Of a DNA stretch of 64,000 bases, positions 38,760-49,951 are shown piece by piece. A program made the translations under genes and the position numbers. Where the stretch lies: NCBI RefSeq assembly GCF_009870125.1, contig NC_046679.1:11098001-11162000 (forward strand), given 5' to 3'. The notes below the pieces were generated by a model that was not told the DNA's origin, ran no database searches, and saw nothing but the letters and a program-made list of their open reading frames with translations. Position 1 is the first letter of the stretch; every line of letters begins with the position of its first letter. Origin of the DNA: Drosophila pseudoobscura. Taxonomy: Eukaryota > Arthropoda > Insecta > Diptera > Drosophilidae.

Positions 38760-41700
38760 ATACAAATCTTGGAACATTCTTTTTATCTGATTAGAGATCT
38801 TTTTCAGGCAAAAATATATAAAAGTTTCAAAGATCTGAAAGATGTAAAAACTCTACGCTTGAGGCAAAAAGGAGGGCATAGAACTTCCAACTAATTTTAA
38901 TTTTCTTAAAGACTAAACTATGAAAAGATATCTAAATGTAGGAGTAATCTATAGTCCTATAATGAAGAAGTTTTAAGGAGCTGTTAATTACAAAGATACT
39001 GGGAAAATAGCCTAAATTTATGGGCATATTTCTTTAAAATTCTTCATAGTATATGAACCATCAATACGCTTTTTCATTTTTAATAGATTAGATAAACGAG
39101 CTTAGCTTTTAATAGGTATAAATTATCTAAGAAATATGGCTTAAGGAGCGTTTAATAAACCGCTTTCCACAATACAATAATCAGCAAACGAATGTCAAGG
39201 CTTTTCTAAAATTTGCGACAAATCATTCCCGCTTTTGGAGTGTTCGAAAACTATGCCTATATTTTCGGAGGAGTCTATAGAGTAGAGATCAGAAGATTCG
39301 AGGTACAAAAAAGGAGAGATTGTAGAGATATATAATCCCTTTGAGCATCTTATTAGTGTCCACTTTAAAACAAGAGGGACCTGAGTCCGGGTTGACTTAC
39401 AAGTTACTTGATGTGCCTCCTCCTGAGTAAACAAGGACAAACCCTGGTAAACTCCCCTAAACCTGCTCAATCGGTTAATGGGGGAAGTTCTCTATATCCA
39501 CAATGTTTTCAGTTGAGTTCCGTAGTTAAACGGCGGGGTTTCAACCCCAAAATAGTGCAATACCCCGCCACATAAAGATGATTTATGGACAGGTATTGAC
39601 AGCCACAGCGAGTATTGATCGGGTACACCAATTTGTATAGGAACCTGCAGTTTAACCGGATATATTTGGACGTGCTAATGATTCGGCCACCAAAAAGGAA
39701 TCAGCCATATGCTGGGCCCCCGAAAAACTAACAACAATTAGCAATCGAAGAATATCCCGGGGCCGTTCATTATAAATATATTACGTGTTTTTTTTTTTTG
39801 CGTTGGAAGCAAAACAAACAGACGCCGCTCGGTGGGATCAGGTAGCCCTATACTTAGGGCTGGATCGGGCCATGGCCAGGCCGCCTCTAAAGTGTTGGCC
39901 GCTGTCACATTAGCGCTGAGGTCGGCTTGGGCCCTGCCTGGTACTCCTACAAGTTGGCCGGTGGTCGCCTGTGCGGAAGTAAACCATTTTCGGGTCCAAA
40001 GAGTTGAAAGACGGCGCCCGAACAAAGTTGCAGACGCCAGGCGATCAAATGCTGTTTATATGGACTTCGGCAGAGACACCTTTTTAATTTGCCATTTGCC
40101 GCTGTGGGGACTGGGGGGACTCGGATCTGGGCTACTTGGAAATTCGCATAAATTGCGTTTAATTGGACAATTTTTGGTTTATTTCTTTGTGGCCAGCGGC
40201 CAAGGAAAGAAGGAACAGCATTTTGTTTGTAATGAGGATGCCCCTTAAGCCCTGCCTCTCAGCCTTGGCCCCTTCGATTGTTTGGCATTGCATGTGGGGT
40301 TGAATCTAATTGGCCGATGCTGCCGCTGCCGAAGACCGGCCTCAGCCGACCGGCGGAGGCCAGGTTTGATTGATTATTGAGCAAACTTGCGGACAGGCTC
40401 TTGGCCGGAGACCGACCGACCAGCAATCTATTTGTGTCCACTTAGTGTAATACAACATGAAACGACTTCGGCACTGGAAATGGCAACGGAAACGGGGTCG
40501 CCTGCCAGCAATTGGGCCATGGCACACGTTCGACTCCGGGCTGGGAGGCTGAGAGCGCAAGTGCAGCAAAAGTTTTCGGGCCAGAAATCCCCCCCAAAAA
40601 GAAAAACCCAATTCGAAGTGACCAGAGGAGGAGGGTGGAAGGTCGGACGGAGGAGTCCGTGTGTCAGTCAAAAAAGTGGATATGAAAAATACAAATGAAC
40701 AGCCATGCGGTTGGTCAACAAGACAGGCGCCAGAGATACTACGGATAGACGGAGGCTGGACTCTGAGTGAAGCCTCTTGGTCCATGGCTGCACATGTACA
40801 TGTCAATTTGGATTATGGCAAGATTGAAAAGGATTTAAGCCAGGCCAGGACAGAGACAGGAACAGTATGGCCCCCAGAACCACAAAGCTAAGCACATTTT
40901 TCAAATTAGTTTTCCATCTTGTCGGCTATGGCAGCAATTTTCGAGTTTAGGCCACAAAAGAGTTGGCCCTAACAAGTTGGACAGTTGGCTGTCAGTCAGG
41001 CAGAATAGATGCACTGTGCACACAGTGACAGCAGATAATTAGCGGCCATCATGGGTAAATTTAAATTAAATATGAGTCGCTATCTCTAACTATAAAACCC
41101 TGCCCAGGGGCTCTGTCCCCTAATTATGGTTCCGCCCCGGCTCGGACTGTCAACCTGCACATGTCAGTCATAAAAACGTCATAAAGAAAGCCATTCCAAC
41201 TAACGTACGAGCAAGTCTGCCCCATGTCTAAGCCCTTATACGAGTGTGCATAAAAAAAAGCCCCGGAAAGCAGCCAGCCATTGTTCTTGTTCTGGCGGGG
41301 GTAACAAAGGCAGCCAACTGTCATTAGCCGTCTCTCTCTCTCTCTCTACCACTCACAGTCTTTCTCTCACATGTACATACAGTATATGGCTATTAAAAAT
41401 GCTGTATACCAGCTCGCCGCTAAATGAGTTTAAAAATGGAGTAAATGGAGTGCGCTAATCACTCTACGCCGCCTCCGCCTCCACCTCCACCTCCACCTCC
41501 ACTGAACCTCCCTAACGAAAGAGGGCGGTCGTTGTACCGTTTGCTATACGGTATCGGGGTATCGGGGGTATCCAGACAGCTAACAGCACTCTAATGGCAG
41601 CCCCTCAGCTCATTTGCGCTGAAAAGTAATCATTAAACTTGTCATTAGCCTCGTCCGGTCTGCAGTCTGTAGTTCAGAATTTGTTCCGGCTACTCCAAGG

Positions 41701-44700
41701 GCTTATCGATCGATTAGTTGTGAATAATGGCTGTTGCCATTTTTGAAAAGTTCTAAAAAGCACCAGCTATTAGACCGATTCCCAATACTTGATTCGATTT
41801 ACATATTTAATACTTGAAATTCCAATATTCTTTACCAATTTTAAAATGGTGCCCTTTAAAGATTCCCCTTCTGAGCAACTGACACTGTTTTTTTGAAAAC
41901 AAAGTACCTAAACCTACCTAATCTGGAAATAAAGTGTCAGGCGCTCATCAACAATGTGTGTACATCAAAATCTTAGAAACAATGTGCAGCCAGGGCCAAG
42001 TTCTGTTGACTGTCAGTTCAAACCGTATGCCAACGATAACCCTTATCAAAGTGGGTACTGGGGGAACTTGACAAGAAGTTATACAATTTTTAAATCCAGT
42101 TCTTAATTGTTAAAACAAGGGAAAAGAATTGAATGAATGATTGGAATATCTTCCCAAAATTAAGTAATAAATGAAAATCCGCGACATAGAGAACATAAGT
42201 ATATATCATCTGCATACATCATGTATGAAAAGTATTTTAAAGACACCTGAAACGTGACGACAATGAGAGATCATCCGCACTTTAGGGGACTGACTGGTGG
42301 CACATACGTTTACCGTAAACAGTCCACTGCGAGGAGTGGCAAGTCATGTAACTGAGCTTCCCAGGCAATTCGACATGAAAATTTAATCGAGTTTCCCTTC
42401 AATTGAGTGCAAAATCACATCAGCGGCAAATAAAAATTGTGTAAAGTGCCAGCTCGGAGCTCTCCATTCGGTGGTCAGTAGCCAGCTGGTATTGGCATCG
42501 GAATCGGAATCAGGATTGGGGTGGTTTCGAATTGGTTTTTGGGGTTTGGTGTTTTTGGCCCTCAGGCCACAGAAATGTCAACGGCTGGACCTTCCACGTA
42601 CACGGCTCTGATAGAATTATTTTGGTATTTATTGCCAAACACACAAATTTATAACCGACCAATGAAACGCCATAAAAAAGAACCCAACAGGCAACAGCCA
42701 ACGGCCAACGGCCAACAAGCAGCAACTGACTTTGACGAGCCCGGAGCCGGGAGGGGGGGAGTCGGGGGGGGCCCGACAACATTTCAATTTTATGGCCACG
42801 CTCCGTTCAAAAGGGCTCATAAAATATTGAAAAGTCTGGAAAATTTATGTTGAATTCCATTAGAGTTATGGCGTGAAAATTGCCCCGCTTGTTTTTTATT
42901 GCTCGCCAGAAATCAATGGCGAACATTAATTACTCGCCCTCGTTTTCCAGTTTCTCAAAGGATGAGACCCGGGCAAGGGGAATCCAGCGAATAAAGCCAA
43001 TCAAGCTGGCTCCAAAAATATTCCGCCAGGCGGGTCTCCAATGTCCTTTTAAGACGTTGTCTTCTCAGGCCTTCCACTCACATAACTTGACTCTTGTTTC
43101 ATTTCATTTGTTCTCTAACCCGCCTGGATTACGCTTTTTTTTTGTTTCAGCCCAGTCCCTGATGTCCTTTTCATGGACGTGCGATTTGCATTTTTTATTT
43201 GCCGCACTACAGAAATTGACCTTTTTCTCTCAGACTCGGACTCTGATTCGGACCTTCTGTAAGTGGTCTTCGGGGTAAATTTTGATTTCTGCGTAATTTT
43301 TCTTCTGCCTGTTTTGGGGGCCAAGTCAAAATTCGTTGCTGCCACATTAATAATGCAACAGGAAGCTGGGACAGGACTGGTAAAGCTCCGCCTTCCTCTC
43401 TGGCAATCACATCAACAATTTGGCCGGGCCGACTGGCCTCAAATTTTCACGCATTTGTGGGGGGGAAATCCGGCAGGAAATTGAAATCAAAAGAATTTCA
43501 TTTGGATGCCCTCAGACAGCGTTCGCCGATGGACGAGTGCCGGCCAAATTTCTCCCAAATGCATATTAAAATATCTAACCTCAGGTCCTGGCGCCCCGAA
43601 ACCCACTGATTTCTCTGGCCAAATAAATGTCTGGCTGTAAAAGTAAACGACAAACGAATGGGGCGCATATAAAAAGAGTCCAAACAATATAAAAAAGCCA
43701 CATCTACGGTAGGCGGCAAACGTGAAACAAGGGTATTATGTGGGCGTTGCAGGGGGGCGTGTGCCTGTGGCAGGTTCATGTTGACTAATGTTAAACGCGC
43801 ACAGCTTGTCCTTGTTGATGTTGTTTATGAGTCTGCCCCACCCTGCTACCCGGGACTCTATTCAAATCCCTGCGGCCTCGAGAGATCCCCGAGCCCGTCG
43901 CAATTGACGCGCGTGCCTCCGAGTCACGCGTTTGGCAACATTTCAAATTGATGAAGTTGTGTCCGCCAAGGGGGGAGGGAGTCACAGTCGCAGCCACCCC
44001 TCGGCTGGTGTCAATTGTATAATTGCCGAATGTTGTTTTCAAATGTTTAATTGAAAGGGTGTTTTGTCAATGTTGCTTTTCCTGCAGGCTACTGGAAGCC
44101 CATCCTTTCATCCACCCATCCATCCCGGACAATCCATCGACCTGACTCGTCTTTTCGTGGTTACACGCGTATCCTGTTACAAATCCTGTGCGAGTGTTGT
44201 TTTGCCTGCTGTTTAATATAATTGTTATCCGCTTTTATCGGCGTTGAGTGCATGAAAGCTGGGCGGAGGGTGGCTTGATTTCTGATTGTCGCTGTGTTCT
44301 ACTACAACTAGTGGCAAGTGTTGAGATTTTCTCAGGAGTTTCCTTTGATAACACTCCCAAGAGTGATCTTTGAATCAGCAGATCAACAAACACACAGAGA
44401 CAAGTCCTGGGAAAGCTATGAATGGGGATCAAAAACATTGTTCAAATATTAAGCAAAGTCGCTAAAGTGGGATGGATGTGCATCCATGGATTCATGGATA
44501 ATATGGATTCAAGGACATACTATATATCGCTTCTTGTCTCCAATATTTAAATAGACTTAAAGACAGTCAAACCTTTTTTCTCGAACAGCTGCCTTGAGAG
44601 AAGATCTTGAAAACCTCCCTTGGTCATACCTAATGGAATATATCCTTTCTAATGAACCTTAAAAACAACTTTCTCTTTAATATCCCCACTCCCTATCATC

Positions 44701-47000
44701 GTTTGATGTCCCCTAGCTGCAGCAAGCTTTCATCCTTTCAGCAGATGTCCTGCAGATGACAAAGAAGAGGCGTTGAAGGCATCTATCAATACAGTTTACG
44801 CAGGTCGCAGGTCGCAGGTCGCCGTTCGCAGGTCGCAGTGCCTCCAAGGTAGGGTACGGGCTGGGACGTGTCATTGACACCTACACTCAATGGCACTCAG
44901 CGAAGGGTACAGACAACGGACTGGGGAAAAGTCGAAATCGGTGGTCGACCAGCAATTCGAATTGCATTTTAATGCAATTACAAGGATGTCAGTCAAGGAT
45001 GGCCTCTTCTACTCGTGCCCGTTCCACTCGATTCACACCCCCGAAGGCCCACTTGACAATGACAATAAAGAGCGTTGGGCTGCAAGTCGAAGTGGAAGTG
45101 GAAGTGGAAGTGGAAGTGGGAGGGCAGTGCACAACTTGACTGCCGCATTGCTGAAATATGTCCTGCGTCCTTAATTTCACTTTTATTTTTGCCAGACAGG
45201 GACCGGGATGCAGGGCAGGGAAACAGTCATTGCTGCTGTCGCAGATTAAAAGATATAAATTCATATTCCCCAAGCACCCGGGCAGCAGGACTGGAAACGT
45301 GCGAGCCGAGTGCCGGGCCATGTCCTGGCGTGTAGCTCACCCACCGACCGACCCTCCCCGAGGATCGATTAGCTTGTTTTGAATTCAATTTGAAAACAGC
45401 GCTTCCCCGGCAAAACATCTCGTGTTTCTCCGTGGCTCTGTCATGTATCTTTTTTTTATGAATGGATTGCGTGAATGATGAGCTGGCTTAGCTTTATGGC
45501 AGGACGTTTGATTTGATGCCCGTCTCTACTGTCTCTACCGTCTCTATTGTCTCTACTGTCTCTACTGACTCTCCTGACGGCTCTCACTGTCCGACACAGA
45601 GCTAGACAAGTGGAGGGCAGGTGCACACGGACTCCGTGCGGGTGTCCCAGTTGGCACAACTATTGCCCGTGGCACTTAAAGTAATTAACTGCAAGATGCT
45701 GAACGACGCTCGTCAGCATCTCATCCGTGTCCTCACTGGCAGCCCGTCCCGTCCTCCTCCGCGCGGCTATTTATATTCATCCCCGGACCAAATGCACGGC
45801 CCGGACACGAAAACGTGCCTACATCGTTTTCACATCAAGACGTATAACATTTGTCATAAACGCGCAACTTTCTCCCACCCGAAAGCTAATTTAATTGTAT
45901 CATTTATTAGATGAGCCAATGATAGAGTGGAGGTGCATATCTCTCTCCAGTGCAATCGATATTGATTAAATATTTGTCCATATCTCTGTAGTACACCCCC
46001 AAGGATGCCTAATCGATTTTCATCCTTGCCATCAAATACAACCCGTTTAACGGCTGCCCTGCCCATAATCGCCTCCAACCGCAGACTCTGCCAGCGGCAC
46101 GTTGATTGATGATGATGATTCAAGTTCGTAGATAGACCGCTATCGTTATGATTATGGCCACTGACGATACTATAAATATTCTGCGTCTTGGATCAGCAAG
46201 CAAAAGCATTCGAGCTACCGACGGAGGTTCTCTAGAAAGGTCTAGGAGAGGTACTCTCTATTTTCTATGACGAATTCTGAATGAATTCGGAATATATTTA
46301 TATTTAGGGTCTCATTTTCACCTTACACCTTCTACGATCAAAGTATTGTTTTATAATTCAAAGAACTAAGTGCCACATCTCAAGATTTTCCTTCGAAGAA
46401 GCTTCTATCCTTTTGAGAAAATATACCACTAATCCATTGGGTACCCGGCTACAGTCCTACTCCAGCATATGTTCTGGCCAGCCGCCAATGAATCATCCCA
46501 ACTTAGAACATTAGTTTTGCTTCATAGATTTATAAAGTATTTATTAACCATCTATTGGATACTCTAAACGCTGTGGCGCTCTTTCTATTAAAGGGCCGCC
46601 GGTATAAATACATATATTGTATAAAGTTAGAAAACCTAATTGTTTTATTGGGTTTATTGTCAAAAAATCTTGGCAGTTCAAACAATATAGATATGTACAT
46701 ATAATCATGGGCAGCGCGATCGTTGGTCTTTTCTCTCTTCTTTGTTTTTTTATGTTTAATCGTTTGACCATTTGTTGCGACTATTATTATGAGGTATTAG
46801 GTCTTTACAAATAAGAAACATGGAATTAACTTTAGTATTGGCACCGCAATAACTTTTTAGATTTCAGCAGATCTCTGAACTTTTCTATGATTGAGCAATT
46901 TTTAATAGCTTAATTTGATTGTTAATTTATTAAAGTAATTAAAGTAATAATAACAAAATTAAATAAATTCTGCTTGCGTTTAAAAGTTCCATTTCATTTG
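38760..47000. other. non-coding region downstream of C15
   Basis: No gene supported. Simple repeats: CTCCAC/CTCCGC tract at 41463-41500, GCAGGTC units at 44799-44839, (GGAAGT)n at 45085-45120, and six 9-bp GTCTCTACT-type units at 45522-45575. Long frames here are opposite-strand shadows or repeat-derived. It separates C15 from the next genes by about 11 kb. Confidence 0.55.
45522..45575. repeat. 9-bp GTCTCTACT tandem repeat
   Basis: About six units with one to three mismatches each. Non-coding. Confidence 0.85.
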
Positions 47001-47339
47001 AATTCGATATTTTAGAGATATTGTGCCGCGGAACGGAGTGCCATCACCATGGGGCACCGAGGCTGTTAACACTAACCATACAGTATAATGTATGGCATTC
47101 TAAATGCTGTTAACTAGCGCCATCTACATTTCTACATCATGTAACATTACATGTAATATAACATGTAACATTTTTATGACATACTACATAGTAACTACAT
47201 GGCACAGTGGCGCTAAGCAACAACTCGATAACAGCATCGATATATCAATTTTATAATCAATAACAGCATCGATATCAGTTTTATAACCACCACGACCACC
47301 AGCGATCAGCTGTCGCGATTTATCGAAGCCCTGCCATCT

Positions 47340-48880
47340 CAATTGGATTTGTGGGACAGATTTTCAAACGTATATTTTCAAACAATTTATATTTGGCGCT
47401 CAAGTTTGGTGGGACTTTTTTGGGATTTTCTCTGGGATTTTTCCTCGCCACAATGTCCTTTTTCCCCTCAACAATGTCCCTTGCATTCCATCCTCACTTA
47501 CGGCGCATTTGTTTGACCTTTTTCGCTAAAACCTTTTTTTTAAGCAAAATCCAAAAAAAGCAAGTGTTTAAAATAAGCCAGTCAATTAGAAAATAGGTTC
47601 ATTAATCGGATAAAATTATGTGGGCATGGCTAAATGTTCCATATAGCTGATATTCGAAGGAAGATCAAAATTGAGGGATTCGTCGTATTTGTTGCATCGG
47701 TAATGGGCCGGTTGACAACATTTAAATCCTTGTCGCTCACATTCAAAAAAGTTAGATTTGGCGCGCACCAATCGGTATATTTTGTATATTTCGGTGCTGT
47801 TCTGAGGGTCATACGTAGAAATACTGGTTTTCGCCGCGCTCCCTTGGTATTTTTGTCCATTTTCTTCAATCTATTAATTTAATTTTCAATTTTATATAAA
47901 AATCCAATAAAAGCGAGTATTTGGAATAGACCAATCATGTATAGAATTGATTCATCAATCGTACAAAATTGAGTGGGCATGGCTAAATGTTCCATATAGA
48001 TAGTATTATTCAACGGAACAAAGAATTGGTCGTTTTTTTGAATCGAATTTGATTTCGCCGCAGTTCGCCGCAGTTCGCCGCAGTTCGCTTTAGCAACAAT
48101 GAGTCTCGTTCCATACACAATGTTGCACATTCCATACACACTGTTGCGGCAACATTTACTTGAAAACCGTTTTTTGGTCAAAATAAAATACTTACAAGCA
48201 ATTTAAAGACGCAATCTTGTAGAAAATGCATTTATCTATGGGATAAAGCTAAGTGGGCATCTATAGCTTGAAATATAGGCAATACCCGATTCGCCGCAGT
48301 TTCGCTTTGGCAACAATGAGTCTCATTCCATACACAAACATGTTGCTAATTCCATGCACACATACCCTGGGGCAAATGGATGTTATAGAATTGTGAATAT
48401 GTTTGTCTTGCAAGGCTCCGTAGGTATCAGGATCGACATAAATATACACAGGATACTAATAATGTACTTGAATATGTCTAAAGAATATCAACTTGAGAAA
48501 AGGTCTTAATAAATTTCGTTTGATCTTCATATAAAATTAGCGAAATAGGGTGTACAAAGGGCTATACACGCATCACGTCTTTAAATACCAGCAACATTGC
48601 GACTCTTTTTTGGTTGGACTTTTTCGTTTAACCCTGTTTTTACAATAAATACAATAAAAGCAAGGATTAAAAACTATCCAATCTTGTAGAAAATTGATTC
48701 ATTAATCGGATAAAATTATGTGGGCATGGCTAAATATTCTATCTAGCTAGTAATATTCCTCGGAATATCAAAATCGAGGAATATGCAAAATGGAACTTGC
48801 TTGGTCAGTATATTTACGGTATATTTTTAAAATGTGACTGTATAGACAAGGTATATTACGCGAAAGGGGCGGATTTTACC
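47340..48880 (+). repeat. array of degenerate units related to the Fancm upstream repeat
   Basis: The start (GGGACTTTTTTGG and CTCGCCACAATGTCC, about 47408-47460) and the end (TATCAAAATCGAGGAATATG to TACGGTATATTTTTAAAA, about 48765-48835) match the short copy at 9240-9480. Between them one module recurs at about 47599, 47951, 48228 and 48703: ATTAATCGGATAAAATTATG or a variant, then GTGGGCATGGCTAAAT. Three of the four (not 48228) continue into an ATTCGACGGAATATCAAA-like block. A second module (TTCGCCGCAGTTCGCTTT, then CAACAATGAGTCTC) occurs at about 48050-48110 and 48285-48320. Frames inside are broken and mutually inconsistent. The family is not recognised. It may be a non-autonomous element or multiplied promoter-type DNA. 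Confidence 0.7.
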
Positions 48881-49344
48881 AGCATGCGTTGCATTTTCTG
48901 AGCCGTTTCGCCTGTGGCCCATACCCTATTTTTCCTCCCATCATGTAGCAAGTGTGTAGTTGCCATGTAATTAACTGAGCAAATGTAAACAGTGAGTTAA
49001 CACAAACTCAAATTACGGTTCTTACACAGTTACCAGCGTTTTTTTGAATTGAGCGGTTGTTGCGTGTTGCGTGCTTCGTGGTGGTGCTGTTTGCGTGCGT
49101 GTGTTTGTGGCTTGAGTGAAAGAGCGATTTGTGTTAAATAAATTGAGTTAATCGCCCCGAAAATAAATGCAAACTGGTCCAAATTTGGTTGATTCCCAGT
49201 GCTTGATACGTGACATAATAGAGCTGTTCCCATAATTATTGCCCCCATGGCCCAAGAATGGAAATTCCAATAAGCAAAAACTTGCAGAAGCAGCAGCAGC
49301 AGCTGAAGAGATAGATAGCGCAAGAGCGCCAGAGCGTGAGAGAG

Positions 49345-49368
49345 TGAGAGAGAGAGAGAGAGAGATAG
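49345..49368. repeat. (GA)n tract
   Basis: A run of GA dinucleotides upstream of the 49.8-kb exon. GAGA-factor type sites of this kind are common near fly developmental promoters, so it may be part of that gene's promoter region. Confidence 0.6.
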
Positions 49369-49586
49369 CTCAAAGCCCGTTATAAGATTTGTTGTTGTTT
49401 ACGTTTGCTTCGCGAATCGGGAGTGAGTGCAGTGTTATTGTTGTTGTTGATTTGATTTTGTTCTTGCGGTATTTTGTGAATGGCGGCAGCACATCCTGTT
49501 TTTTTAATTCATCTCGGAAACCCGCCACGCCCCGCACTTCACAACTCCCCCTGGAGAGGAGATGGTATTTGTGCTGTGTAAGCATC

Positions 49587-49816
49587 ATGCGGAAGCCTGC
49601 AGCAGCTGAGCCGTCACTGACACGGGAAGTGTGATGTCACCACTTGTGCCCCCGCGAGAGAACAACAAATTGTACTATTACTTACCGCGCTGCTCATCCA
49701 CGAAACGAAAGCAAACACTCGCCCAACAACACCAACAAACAGGAGGAGAAGGAGGAGGAGACACCATCCATCCCATCATCAGCATCGTAGGACCGACGGC
49801 ATGGTGTACTCTGTGA
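49587..49816 (+). promoter_or_regulatory. two chained upstream ORFs ahead of the 49.8-kb gene
   Basis: uORF1 (49587-49634, 15 codons plus stop) ends in TGATG, so its stop overlaps the ATG of uORF2. uORF2 (49634-49816, 60 codons plus stop) runs across the first candidate main ATG at 49801 and stops at 49814-49816, two bases before the in-frame second main ATG at 49819. This applies only if the transcript begins upstream of 49587, which is inferred. Confidence 0.4.
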
Positions 49817-49951
49817 ACATGTCTCGATCCAAGTCCCGGCCTGCGTGTTTCCAGCTGCAACTGCTGGCACTGTTGTTGCTCTCGCTCAACATATGTTGGC
49901 AGCACTGTGGGGTTGCGGAGGCCACAGCTGACAGCGCCGCCAAGTCAAAAG
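49801..49951 (+). CDS. first coding exon of a secreted or type I membrane protein gene (partial)
   Basis: From the ATG at 49801 (or the in-frame ATG at 49819, which has a better fly start context) the exon codes a basic N-region (SRSKSR), a leucine-rich hydrophobic core (QLQLLALLLLSLNICW) and a small-residue region ending in AEATA, a typical cleavable signal peptide. The exon ends after AAAAG at 49951 with a strong GTGAGT donor, leaving phase 1. The next exon is not in the window, so the intron exceeds 14 kb. The recursive splice site at 62719/62720 fits this intron. The mature protein is unseen, so I do not name the gene. A long opposite-strand frame over the same bases has poor protein character and is treated as a shadow. 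Confidence 0.72.

Noticed and set aside
47634..47882. 82-codon frame in the 47-kb repeat
   Set aside because: It is inside a degenerate repeat unit; sibling units have incompatible frames, so it is not a gene.
49678..49905. 75-codon minus-strand frame with a GTAAGT at its end
   Set aside because: It is antisense to the signal-peptide exon and derives from GGA/GTT repeats; the plus-strand reading explains the sequence better.
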